Below are positions 45,591 to 56,459 of a stretch of DNA of 64,000 nucleotides, piece by piece. Within the stretch, counting starts at the first letter, position 1, and each line of letters begins with the position of its first letter. The notes beneath the pieces are model-generated. The model had not been told where the DNA came from. It saw only the letters and a program-made list of their open reading frames with translations, and made no database searches. Position numbers and translations under genes: made by a program. The stretch is from Streptomyces sp. DG2A-72 (GTDB lineage Bacteria > Actinomycetota > Actinomycetes > Streptomycetales > Streptomycetaceae), in assembly GCF_030499575.1 (NCBI RefSeq), contig NZ_JASTLC010000001.1, positions 8,084,001-8,148,000 of the forward strand, written 5' to 3'.

Positions 45591-46990
45591 CATTGAACTC
45601 CGCAAGGCCGGCGCCTCGGCGATCGCGGCACCGGTCTGCGCGGAGTGCGGCAAGGAACTGCGAACCCTCCAGCGCAAGGGCCCGGACTGGTACTGCTCGG
45701 TCTGCGGGCAGGAGACCGCCGAGTGCACCACCTGCGGAAACGTCCGACACGTCAGCTTCCGGGACCGCAAGGTCCTGCCGCGCTGTTCGATGTGTCCCGA
45801 TAACGACGACCGTGATCCAGTCACGGTCGTCCACGAACTGATCACCGCGATCGCCCCGGGCGCCGACCGTGATGCGGTCGCCGAGGCCCTTTACCGGTCG
45901 GCACCCCACCGCGCTCACTACCGCCAGAGAGCGGTCCGGGCTCTGGAGGAGAACCCTCGCCTGCTGACCGGGGAGGGACACCTGGCGCCGCATCGCGCCA
46001 TCCTGCGGTTCATCGACTTGCTGCACGAGGCCGGGGTCGCCGGGATCGTCCGGCCCGCCTGTCCTCGCTGCCACCGGGTCGTCCCGTCTCGAACGGCACG
46101 TGAAGGACCTCGTCGCCTCCCACGCAACGGCCGAGGGGCGGAAAATCCTGCACCGGTACGCAACGTGGCACCTCCTTCGCCGGCCTCGCCGACGCAGCCG
46201 CGGCAAGGAGATCACGCACTACCAGCTCACGGGCGCACGGCACCATCTGCGGGCGGCCGTCCATCTCCTGGACTGGCTCGAGGAACAGAACCTGACCCTT
46301 GCCACCTGCCGTCAGGCCGACCTTGAACGCTGGATGACCAGCGACGACGTCCGCCACCGCCGGGAGGCAGGCCACTTCGTGCGCTGGGCCCTTTCCCAGA
46401 AGATCGCCCGTGACCTCAGCTTCCCAGCCGTCAGATGGAACGGTCCGTCCCAGGCCATGGACGACGAGGCCCGCTGGGAAACCGCCCGCCGCCTGCTGCA
46501 CGACGACACCCTCAGGCCCGAAGACCGCCTCGCCGGACTGCTGTTGCTCCTCTATGCCCAGTGGCCCGCCGCGATCTCCCGCCTCACCGTCGACCACATA
46601 GAGGAGACCGGCGGAACCGTCCGCATCCGCCTCGGCGCCGTCCCGGTCGAGCTACCCGCACCCGTCGCCGAACTGGCCCTCCACCAGGTCGCGATTCGCC
46701 GCAGCCACGCCGTCCTCGGCCGGACAGAGTCACCCTGGCTCTTCCCCGGCGGCCAGCCCGGCCGACCGATCAGCGCCTGGGCCAAGGGCGAACGCCTGCG
46801 CAAACTCGGCATCCGGCTCGCGGAAACACGCTCGACCGCACTGATCCAACTTGCCACAGAACTACCCGCCGCGGTCCTCGCCCGCACCCTCGGCATCGAC
46901 ATCACCGTCGCCGTCACATGGCAGCGAGCCGCCGCCGGAGACTGGGCCGCCTACGCAGCCGAGGTCAGCCGCCGGAACTCGAAAGCCTGA
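45585..46990 (+). pseudogene. Zinc-ribbon site-specific integrase, internally deleted and frameshifted
   Basis: Two pieces of one large integrase type. The first (about 45590-46090) encodes ELRKAGASAIAAPVCAECGK and repeated zinc ribbons (CxxC pairs AECG, SVCG, TTCG, SMCP). The second (from about 46085, another frame) encodes LHRYATWHLLRRPRRR, LEEQNLTLATCRQADLERWM, and a C-terminal SPWLFPGGQPGRPISAWAKG. The long run of further ribbons expected between them is absent, and the junction changes frame. The second piece alone (46100-46990) could yield about 296 residues, but without the usual N-terminal domain. Confidence 0.7.
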
Positions 46991-46999
46991 CAAACCCTG

Positions 47000-47575
47000 A
47001 TGTCAGACCCCGCTGACATGCTGCTTCTCATGACGCACGCAAGCATGCCAGACCTTGTCCAGATCACCGATGCCCGCGCAATCACACCCGAACTCCGACG
47101 CCAGCTGATCGACTGCTGGATCGCGGTCACCAACTCGGGTGGCGCCGCCGGATTCCCCTTCCCGCCGGTCCAAGACGATGACGTCGCGCCCGCCACCGAC
47201 AAGCTCCTCAGCCGTCTCCACCCGCAACACAGCCGACTCATCACCGCCAGATTCGACGACGTTCTTGCCGGATGGGTCATCCTCAACCGCGATCCCTATC
47301 GACTCGTCGGGCACTGGGGCACGGTCCACCACCTGCAGACCCACCCCGAATTCCGCAGCCGTGGTGTCGGCTCCGCACTCATGCGCGAACTACGGAAGAT
47401 CGCCCGCAACGACTTGGGGCTCGAACAGCTCCATCTCGCAGCCCGAGGAGAAGAAGGGCTGGAGGACTTCTACAGCCGACTCGGGTGGCGTGAGGTCGGT
47501 CGCTGGCCCGGGGCCCTCCGCCTCGCGCCCGACGACACCCGGGACGAGGTCCTGATGCTCCTCGATCCCCTCTGA
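47000..47575 (+). CDS. GNAT family N-acetyltransferase
   Basis: 191-residue acetyltransferase. The acetyl-CoA loop HPEFRSRGVGSALMRELRKI (motif A, R/Q-x-x-G-x-G) lies near residues 113-132. The C-terminal DFYSRLGWREVGRWPGALRL is the usual GNAT ending. Substrate unknown. No ribosome site is visible at ATG 47000, so a later start (for example ATG near 47033) or leaderless translation is possible. It sits between integrase fragments and is presumably cargo of the former mobile element. Confidence 0.75.
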   Translation: MSDPADMLLLMTHASMPDLVQITDARAITPELRRQLIDCWIAVTNSGGAAGFPFPPVQDDDVAPATDKLLSRLHPQHSRLITARFDDVLAGWVILNRDPYRLVGHWGTVHHLQTHPEFRSRGVGSALMRELRKIARNDLGLEQLHLAARGEEGLEDFYSRLGWREVGRWPGALRLAPDDTRDEVLMLLDPL

Positions 47576-47610
47576 TCACGAGGGTATTCCGAGAGTTCCA
47601 ACACCCGAGC

Positions 47611-48108
47611 ACACCATTAGCGATCCTGCAGCGCACCCTCACCGCCGCCTACAAAAAGGCCGACTACTTCGCCCGCAACGTCCGCACCATCCAGGTCCTC
47701 ACCGACCGCGAGTCCATCCTCACCGGAGCCGCCGCAGGCGGCGAACAGCCCTGGAAGTACTACGACCTGGGCGAGGGCTACTGCAGCTACGACTTCTTCG
47801 CCAAATGCCCCCACCGAATGGCCTGCGCGCGCTGTCCGTTCTACGTCCCCAAGCCGTCCGCGCAGGGCCAACTCCTGGCCGTCAAGGACGGCATCAACCA
47901 GATGCTCGAACGGCTCGACCTGACCGACGACGAACGCGAAGCCCTTGAAGGAGACCGCGAAGCGGTCACTGCCCTGGCCGAGCGTCTCGCCGACACCCCC
48001 ACGCCAGCTGGTCCCACACCCAGGGAACTCGGCACCACGGACAGCTTCATTCCTTTGACCCAGCTGATGGACACCGTGTCCCGCCCAGCGCAAGAAGACG
48101 CCGAATGA
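47611..48108 (+). pseudogene. Tyrosine recombinase, C-terminal fragment
   Basis: Open frame without a proper start that encodes the C-terminal part of a large streptomycete integrase: LTAAYKKADYFARNVRTIQV, then YDLGEGYCSYDFFAKCPHRM and ACARCPFYVPK with a cysteine-rich zinc-binding pattern, and a tail rich in Thr-Pro. The catalytic domain upstream is gone; the homology begins abruptly at about 47611. It contains one TTA leucine codon (47617). The stop overlaps an ATG (ATGA at 48105), the coupling expected in the intact element. Confidence 0.65.
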
Positions 48109-48242
48109 CGCCCGACGAAATTCAACCAGCCGCGCCGAACGGCCTCACCGCTGACACCAGTGCAGTCACCAACGAACGACGAGACTTACAGCCCAAGCTC
48201 CAGTGGCTGATCGGGGACTCCGTCCTTGATCAGTCGGGTTAG
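48105..48242 (+). pseudogene. Truncated start of the gene that followed the integrase
   Basis: 45 codons from ATG 48105 (MTPDEIQPAAPNGLTADTSA...) overlapping the integrase stop by ATGA. The frame runs into the 3' end of the NUDIX gene on the other strand and stops at 48240-48242. It looks like the N-terminus of an accessory gene of the element, cut off by the junction. Function not recognised. Confidence 0.45.
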
Positions 48243-48671
48243 TGGACCCGCAAGATCACGCGGCCCAAAGAGGTCCGACCCTTGGTAGTCGGCGATCTCT
48301 GACAGCTGCCACCAGCGGAAACCCGTGATGTTTTCAGCGGCCAACTCGTCACTCGACAACGCTCCGTCCGGTCGGAAGGCAGCAGTGCGGACGAGGAAGT
48401 AGTCCTCAATCGCGCCGTCATACCCGCTCACATAGCCGGGACCGACGACTTTCCGATGCCACACGTGCGGCGGCGTCCCGTCAATCACGAGCCCGATCTC
48501 CTCACGCAGCTCGCGGCGCAGCGCCTCCTGAGGTGACTCGCCAGCCTCGATCCCTCCTCCGGGAGTTGCCCAAACCACCCTCTCCGGAAGCACGAACCTG
48601 CACAGCAGGATGCGGTCCTCCCCATCCAGAACGATCGCACGGGCCGCATGACGCAGGTTCAGCAAAGGCAT
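48186..48671 (-). CDS. NUDIX hydrolase
   Basis: 161-residue protein with a complete Nudix box: GGIEAGESPQEALRRELREE followed by IGL, near residues 39-61. This is the metal-binding helix that hydrolyses a nucleoside diphosphate linked to another group. The N-terminal AARAIVLDGEDRILLCRF strand and a C-terminal FRWWQLSEIADY are typical. The 3' end overlaps the truncated frame on the + strand, so the gene sits exactly at an element junction and its C-terminus may be altered. Substrate unknown. Confidence 0.82.
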   Translation of the reverse strand: MPLLNLRHAARAIVLDGEDRILLCRFVLPERVVWATPGGGIEAGESPQEALRRELREEIGLVIDGTPPHVWHRKVVGPGYVSGYDGAIEDYFLVRTAAFRPDGALSSDELAAENITGFRWWQLSEIADYQGSDLFGPRDLAGPLTRLIKDGVPDQPLELGL

Positions 48672-49126
48672 CGAAGCACCCTACGGGCCGGTCCAAGATC
48701 GCCGCAACGCCCCTCGATGGACCTCTCTCAAGCGTCCCCGCCCTCACCCACCGAAAGGCCACGCTCCTGTCTCGATTCTCAATAACTTGTCCGTACACCC
48801 GATCTGGCGGGTCAGGATCCATTCCAGCCGGTCCAGCCATCCGGTACCCGAACGCGCTCGCTGAGAAGGCTCGACGGGGTGAGACGGGACAGTCCGCGAA
48901 CCAGATCAGCTGAGACCACAAGCGAAACGGACCAGGTCACCTGAGACGGGGACCAGATCTTTGGAGTCGGTCGTCTGCGGCTGTGCTGACCTGCAAGGAC
49001 TGGATTGCGTGAGACGGGCGGCCGCGGAGCGCGGGCAGATGTCGCGGGGCAGGCGGCCCGGGATACGACTGTCGGCCCGGGTTATCTCGTAGAGGTGGGT
49101 TCATCTGCACTGTTGGACAGGCGCTG
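48672..49126. other. Non-coding region with repeated GAGACGGG motifs
   Basis: 455 bases with no supported gene. The octamer GAGACGGG recurs in the same orientation at 48881, 48943 and 49011, each preceded by gt or ct, and a near copy (gtgaggcggg) occurs at 50543. Spacing is about 62 and 68 bp. It may be the remnant of insertion-sequence ends; no transposase fragment was recognised. Confidence 0.4.
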
Positions 49127-50362
49127 TCAGAGCTCGCAGAACTCGGTCTCGACGGCCGCGTCCTCCAGTCGCTGCTCGCCCCAGTCGCCGTTGCGGTTCA
49201 TGGTCATGACGCGCCGGCCGTCCGCCGAGGCGAGCGTTCGGGTCGCGGAGCCGGGGATCATGCCGCCGTGGCCCCAGGCCCAGCAGCCCTCCTTGAGCTT
49301 GAAGTGCCGTATGCCGAGGCCGTAGCGGTCCTGTGGACCACCGTGTCCCTTGTCCCCGTCGACGTGGACCGCGTCGAGCAGCTGCCGCTGCTGGGCGGGC
49401 GGCAGCAGCTCACCGGCCAGCAGCTTGGACAGGAAGGCGTTCACGTCTCCGACGGTCGAGATCATCTGCCCGGCGGAGAAGGCGACGGTGGGGCTGAACT
49501 CGGTGACGTCGCGCACTTTCGCCTCCGGCCCGTCCTCGAACAGCGTGGAGTAGTGCCTCGCGTGTGGTGCGGGCAGTTGGGGCGAGGTGCCCGGCACACT
49601 CGTGCCGCGCAGGCCGAGCGGCCGGATGACAAGACGCTCGACCGCCTGCGCGTAGGTGCCGCCGGTGGCCTTCTCGACAACCATGCCGGCGACGACGTAG
49701 TTGGTGTCGGAATAGTCCCACCTTCCTGGCCTGCCGGGCCTGCTGCCCTGCTCCGGCTGGAAGTTGGGCGGGTGGGCGAGCGCGATGTCCACCAACTCTT
49801 CGGGGGTCCATCTGGTGTGGCGGTTCCGGTCGAACTCGTCCCCCGCGTACAGGGAGCGGAAGCCGTCGTCCATGTTGTAGTCGAAGATGCCGCTCGTGTG
49901 GTTGAGCAGGTGCCGCACGGTGATGTTCCCGGGCCGGTAGCCCTTGCCGCGCACCACCCCGGGCAGCCACTCCTCCACGCTGTCGTCCAGCGAAATCCTG
50001 CCCTCGGCTTCGAGCCCGAGCAGCACCGTGGCGGTGAAGGTCTTGGTCACGCTGGCGATACGGAACTTCTCGCTGGTGCTCCTCGGCCGCTCGGCGACCA
50101 GGTCACCGACACCGGCCCGGCCATCCCACACACCGCGCGCGTCTCGTACCTGGGCGATGACGCCGGGGGTGCCTTGCGCGACGATCTCGTTCAGTACGGC
50201 CTGGGTCTTCGCGTGCGCGGCCTGGACGTTCGGGTGTAACCGGGGCGGAGCATGGTGGGGTGGCCCGGCCGGTGCGGCGGTGGTAGCGGTGAGCGTTGCC
50301 AGGGCGACGGCTGCGACGGCAAGGGCGATGGGGAGTCCACGAGAGGACTGTTGACGGCTCAT
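49127..50362 (-). CDS. Secreted serine hydrolase, class C beta-lactamase/DD-peptidase (R61-like) family
   Basis: 411-residue exported enzyme. A signal peptide (MSRQQSSRGL, hydrophobic core, TTAAPAG) spans about residues 1-33. The nucleophile motif SxxK is SVTK in KFRIASVTKTFTATVLLGLE. The second motif, usually YxN (YSN), reads YSD in WDYSDTNYVVAGM. The third is HGG in GHGGMIPGS. The layout follows the Streptomyces R61 DD-carboxypeptidase. ATG 50362 starts a clean signal peptide; longer upstream readings do not. Likely a cell-wall carboxypeptidase or esterase outside the membrane. The Asn-to-Asp change in motif two could alter activity. Confidence 0.82.
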   Translation of the reverse strand: MSRQQSSRGLPIALAVAAVALATLTATTAAPAGPPHHAPPRLHPNVQAAHAKTQAVLNEIVAQGTPGVIAQVRDARGVWDGRAGVGDLVAERPRSTSEKFRIASVTKTFTATVLLGLEAEGRISLDDSVEEWLPGVVRGKGYRPGNITVRHLLNHTSGIFDYNMDDGFRSLYAGDEFDRNRHTRWTPEELVDIALAHPPNFQPEQGSRPGRPGRWDYSDTNYVVAGMVVEKATGGTYAQAVERLVIRPLGLRGTSVPGTSPQLPAPHARHYSTLFEDGPEAKVRDVTEFSPTVAFSAGQMISTVGDVNAFLSKLLAGELLPPAQQRQLLDAVHVDGDKGHGGPQDRYGLGIRHFKLKEGCWAWGHGGMIPGSATRTLASADGRRVMTMNRNGDWGEQRLEDAAVETEFCEL

Positions 50363-50596
50363 GAGAACAGCTGACCAAGTGCCCCACCCCCACACCATCG
50401 GGAACGTCCCGGAAAGAGGTCGGGGACACGACCTAGGGGTTACCGCTCGCACAAGGGGGAGCGAGCGTCCCGGCACAGAACGCCTGAGTTCGCTGAGACA
50501 GAGACCCGAACGACTCGGTTCGTTGCGAAACGACTCGATCGAGTGAGGCGGGACAGGAGGCCTGGGCATGACCATCCCGCCCTCATGTACTAGAGT

Positions 50597-50614
50597 TATC
50601 TCGACATCGAGATA
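50597..50614. promoter_or_regulatory. 18-bp palindrome upstream of acnA
   Basis: TATCTCGA-CA-TCGAGATA, with perfect 8-bp arms, lies about 140 bases before the aconitase start. Its outer half-sites TATCTC-N6-GAGATA recur in front of the XRE-MurA gene (38519-38536). Probably an operator; the cognate protein is not proven. Confidence 0.6.
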
Positions 50615-50669
50615 TCTGCCGAGGCGTACCGCAGCCGCACGCCCTCATCGGTCTGGCACTAAGGGTTAC

Positions 50670-53474
<2,805 letters not shown>

Positions 53475-53517
53475 CCGATCGGGAAACCGGTCAAGTAACG
53501 GATCTCGTACGGCAGTC

Positions 53518-53549
53518 GGGCCGCATCCCTGGTGACGGGGGTGCGGCCC
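53518..53549. terminator. Hairpin terminator after acnA
   Basis: GGGCCGCATCCC (53518-53529) pairs with GGGGTGCGGCCC (53538-53549) with one G-U pair and an 8-base loop, followed by ttcg. Lies between convergent acnA and the epimerase gene. Confidence 0.7.
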
Positions 53550-53562
53550 TTCGCGCACCGGC

Positions 53563-54480
53563 TCAGGCCAGCTCCTCCTTGAAGCCCAGCCGCCACGACG
53601 GGTAGCGCAGCTCCCAGCCGAGCTCCCGCCTGGCCCTGGCGTTGGAGAAACCGTGGCCCTCGGTCATCAGAGCCACCGCGAACTCCCCGGCCAGCAGCCT
53701 GGCGAGCCACTTGGGCACCCGCATCGGCCGCTTCGCCCCCGCGCACGCGGCCAGGTACGGCAGCCAGTCCAGGACCTGGGCGGGCTCGTCGTCGACGATG
53801 TTGAACACGCCCCTCGCCCGCTGCTCCATGGCCAGGACGGTGGCGCTCGCCGCGTCGTCGAGATGCACCCAGGAGTTCCAGCCGCTGCCGTCCCCCACGA
53901 GCGGGAACTTCCGCTTGCGCACCATCTCGACCACGTCGTCGCTCGCGCCCGGCCCGTAGAACCCGCCGTAGCGCAGGACCGTGCCGCCGGCCTTGGGCAC
54001 CACATCCTGGATGTGCAGGACACCCGCCGAGAGTCTGCGCACGGTCGGCACCGTGCCCGGGTCGATCGGGTCCTCCTCGGTCAGCAGCCCCGCACGGGGC
54101 CCGTAACTCTGCGCGAAGCTCTGCACGAGCACATGGGGCACGCCGGTCGCCTCGGCGGCGGCCAGCAGATGGTCCGTACCCTCGACGCGCAGCCGGTTGG
54201 TCGGGGCGAAGAACCGGTCCGGGTGCCGCATGTCGGGCTTGCCGGTGCCGAGCGCGGTCATCTGGTGCATGATCGCGTCCGGCCGCGCCTGGGCCACCGC
54301 TTCCCGGACCGACACCCCGTCCAGCCCGTCCATCACGACGCCCTGCGCGCCCAGCTCCGCCAGCATGCCCAGCTTGGCCGCGCTCGTCGTGGTAGCCGTC
54401 ACCTGGTGGCCCCGGGCCACCAGCTGCGGCACCAGCCGCCGCCCCAGGGCTCCGCTCCCGCCCGCCACGAACACCCGCAT
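53563..54480 (-). CDS. NAD-dependent epimerase/dehydratase family protein (atypical SDR)
   Basis: 305-residue extended/atypical short-chain dehydrogenase. The N-terminal nucleotide loop is VFVAGGSGALGRRLVPQLVA (residues 3-22). The usual catalytic YxxxK pair is not evident: the region after VLVQSFAQSYGPRAG has no lysine four residues on, so it is probably a binding or reductase variant. The C-terminal GVFNIVDDEPAQVLDWLPYL is family-typical. ATG 54480 is chosen because GGAAGG lies eight bases upstream; two in-frame codons nearer to that site are too close. Substrate unknown. It lies convergent with acnA. Confidence 0.82.
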   Translation of the reverse strand: MRVFVAGGSGALGRRLVPQLVARGHQVTATTTSAAKLGMLAELGAQGVVMDGLDGVSVREAVAQARPDAIMHQMTALGTGKPDMRHPDRFFAPTNRLRVEGTDHLLAAAEATGVPHVLVQSFAQSYGPRAGLLTEEDPIDPGTVPTVRRLSAGVLHIQDVVPKAGGTVLRYGGFYGPGASDDVVEMVRKRKFPLVGDGSGWNSWVHLDDAASATVLAMEQRARGVFNIVDDEPAQVLDWLPYLAACAGAKRPMRVPKWLARLLAGEFAVALMTEGHGFSNARARRELGWELRYPSWRLGFKEELA

Positions 54481-54557
54481 GATCATCACCTTCCCGCGCC
54501 AAAGCCTGTCTCTCTACGTGGGACGAGCCGGCCGGAGCGTTTTGTGACATCGGCGGG

Positions 54558-54590
54558 AGGGCCTCCCGCGTGGACGACGCGGGAGGCCCT
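54558..54590. terminator. Perfect 14-bp hairpin terminator
   Basis: AGGGCCTCCCGCGT (54558-54571), GGACG loop, ACGCGGGAGGCCCT (54577-54590), followed by TTT on the + strand. It separates the LPMO gene from the epimerase gene. Confidence 0.75.
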
Positions 54591-54597
54591 TTTCTGA

Positions 54598-54628
54598 GTT
54601 TCTGCGTTTCTGCGTTTCTGCGTTTCTA
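54598..54628 (+). repeat. Short tandem repeat of TTTCTGCG
   Basis: The 8-bp unit TTTCTGCG is present in three successive copies with degenerate units on either side (gtttctgcgtttctgcg... ending gtttctacgg). It lies in the 3' region of the LPMO gene. Probable replication slippage. Confidence 0.75.
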
Positions 54629-54648
54629 CGGACGACGCGGACGGCCGC

Positions 54649-55743
54649 TCAGCCGACCCGGCAGGGCAAGGTCGCCGCCGTATCACCGCCGGAACCGTTG
54701 ACGACGTAGCCGAACGTCGTGCTTTCGCCCGGATCCAGTGATCCGTTCCAGCCGGCGTTGTGGACCATCACGTTCTGCCCGTTGTATGTCGGGTTGCCGC
54801 TCCACAGACTGTCGACCTTCTGGCCGCCCGGCAGCGTCCAGTCGACCATCCAGCCGAGCATCGGGACATTGCCGGAGTTGGTGACGGTCACCTCGGATTG
54901 GTAGCCACCGTTCCAGCTGCCGGTCGTCTTCCGCGTGGCCGTGCAGGTGCCCGGCACCGGTTCGGTCGGGTTGCCGGGCTGCTTGATACCGGTCACCTCG
55001 CCGTTCCCGCCGTCGAAGACGACGTCGGAGCAGGAGTAGAAGGTCTCCGCGCTGTCCGAGCGCTGCCACACCATGTAGATGATGTGCCGCCCCGACTTGC
55101 CCTCCGGGAGCTGCCCGGACCAGGAGTAGTTGGCCTCGACCGTGCCCGGCGAACCGTTCAGCGGCGGGTGGTCGACGCTCAGGAACGGCCGCTCCTCCAT
55201 GTCGTCCCAGGTGAGCGTCGTGGTGGGATCGAAGCCGTCCTTGGTGATGTAGACGTAGAACCAACCCGGGTGCGCGGCCCAGGCGTTGTACGAGAAGTCG
55301 ACGGTCGCGCCCGAGGTCAGATGGGTCAACGGCCAGTTGGCACTGGGAGTGTTGAAACCGGTGAAGTTGGTGTTTCCGCCGCTGCACAGCTCGCCGTCCG
55401 GCACAAAGCCGTGGGTGCGGCCGGCACCGTCCGAGCGCAGCACGGAGAACCAGTTGTAGAACGGCGTGGTACCGCTTACCTGTTGTGCCGTCTTGCAGGC
55501 CGGGTTCACAGGCTTGATCTCACCGGTGTCGGTCAGCCCGTCCTGCCAGCACAGGAAGGTGCGGCTGCCGGGCTTCATGGGGGTGCCGTGGGCCTCCGCA
55601 TCGCCGCCGGCCGTGACGATCAGGCCGAGGGCCGGGATCGTCGTGAGCAGGGACAGCAGGACGAGGAGAAGGGCTCCTCGGCGGGTCGGGAGCGGTAATC
55701 GGGGTCTGGGGCGGGGAGGTGAAGATGATGTTGTCAGGGCCAT
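54649..55743 (-). CDS. AA10 lytic polysaccharide monooxygenase with C-terminal CBM2
   Basis: 364-residue secreted copper enzyme that oxidatively cleaves cellulose or chitin. A long signal peptide (residues 1-51, TRRGALLLVLLSLLTTIPAL core) is cut at AEA so that His52 becomes the mature N-terminus. His52 and the histidine in YNAWAAHPGWFYVYI form the histidine brace. The AA10 domain runs to about residue 250. A linker (IKQPGNPTEPVPG) leads to a CBM2 (TGSWNGGYQSEVTVTNSGNV), a cellulose-binding module. ATG 55743 is the only start giving a normal signal peptide. The CebR-type operator about 100 bases upstream and the CBM2 favour cellulose as target. Confidence 0.92.
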   Translation of the reverse strand: MALTTSSSPPRPRPRLPLPTRRGALLLVLLSLLTTIPALGLIVTAGGDAEAHGTPMKPGSRTFLCWQDGLTDTGEIKPVNPACKTAQQVSGTTPFYNWFSVLRSDGAGRTHGFVPDGELCSGGNTNFTGFNTPSANWPLTHLTSGATVDFSYNAWAAHPGWFYVYITKDGFDPTTTLTWDDMEERPFLSVDHPPLNGSPGTVEANYSWSGQLPEGKSGRHIIYMVWQRSDSAETFYSCSDVVFDGGNGEVTGIKQPGNPTEPVPGTCTATRKTTGSWNGGYQSEVTVTNSGNVPMLGWMVDWTLPGGQKVDSLWSGNPTYNGQNVMVHNAGWNGSLDPGESTTFGYVVNGSGGDTAATLPCRVG

Positions 55744-55841
55744 GACAGTTCTACGTCCCTTCGCTCGGCGGTCGTGAGGAACGTGCGCACATGGATGCGG
55801 GGGATGGGAGCAGTCCTGGGCGGGTTCCGGTCCACCGAATG

Positions 55842-55855
55842 TGGGAGCGCTCCCA
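55842..55855. promoter_or_regulatory. CebR/CelR operator TGGGAGCGCTCCCA
   Basis: A perfect 14-bp palindrome identical to the canonical binding site of the cellobiose-responsive repressor CebR/CelR. It lies 99 bases upstream of the LPMO start on the proper side of the gene, so cello-oligosaccharides should induce the LPMO. Confidence 0.85.
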
Positions 55856-55916
55856 TCCGCCGCTGTGGGGCAAGTTAGCGCTGTATTGCCCACTTGTAAA
55901 CGCTTGGCGCAAGTGG

Positions 55917-56459
55917 TCAGCTCAACAGATCCCGGAGCGACGCCAGTTGGCCCCGTACGTGAAACGCCTCGCCGCCCTCGTGGCCGTTGAACGGGTAGCT
56001 CCGCGTAACGGTTCCAGGCGGCGTACGCACCGCGCGGCGGGCGAAGGAGATGCCCTCCATGTAGGAGAGCGTGCGGTACGCGGCCTGTTCGGCGCCGCGG
56101 TGGACGGTGAGGTACGCGACGATCTCGCCGTACGGGCCCGCGTCCGTGAGGTCCAGTGCGCGCCGGATGCCGCACAGGAGTGGTGCGGTGATCAGGGCCG
56201 CCGTCAGGTCCGGGACGAGTCCGGCGACGGCCAGGGCAAGCCCGCCGCCCTGGCTGTTGCCGACGGCCGTGATCCGTGAGCCTCCCCCATCGCCGGGCAG
56301 GGCGCGGACGGCGGCGACGGCACGTACGGCGTCGGTGATGAGACGCCGGTAGTGGTAGTCGTGGGGGTCGAGCAGGCCGCGCACCGCAGGGCCGGGGCCG
56401 CCCGGTGCGGTGGCGTGCGGGTCGGGGGTGTCGCCGCCGTTGCCGTACTGGTCGCCCTG
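55917..56459 (-). pseudogene. Acetylxylan esterase (AXE1/cephalosporin-C deacetylase family), truncated and deleted
   Basis: Leftward frame resembling the central and C-terminal part of an AXE1 carbohydrate esterase: GDQYGNGGDTPDPH, YHYRRLITDAVRAVAAVRAL, the nucleophile elbow GNSQGGGLALAVAG, and near the end YPFNGHEGGEAF with the catalytic histidine. Missing are the N-terminal third and the section between SFARRAV and SYPFNGHEGG that holds the catalytic aspartate, about 35 residues. It abuts a GH42 fragment on the opposite strand at about 56460. Non-functional. Confidence 0.75.

Larger units (their letters stand above)
45116..48242 (+). mobile_element. Decayed integrase block of a three-recombinase element
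   Basis: Fragments of at least three collinear recombinase/accessory genes lie on the same strand: an integrase N-terminus, a zinc-ribbon integrase with a large internal deletion, and an integrase C-terminus followed by the first 45 codons of a further gene. Streptomycete elements often carry such recombinases as an operon, so this looks like one element reduced by deletions. A GNAT gene sits inside. No intact recombinase remains and terminal repeats could not be identified. Confidence 0.6.
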
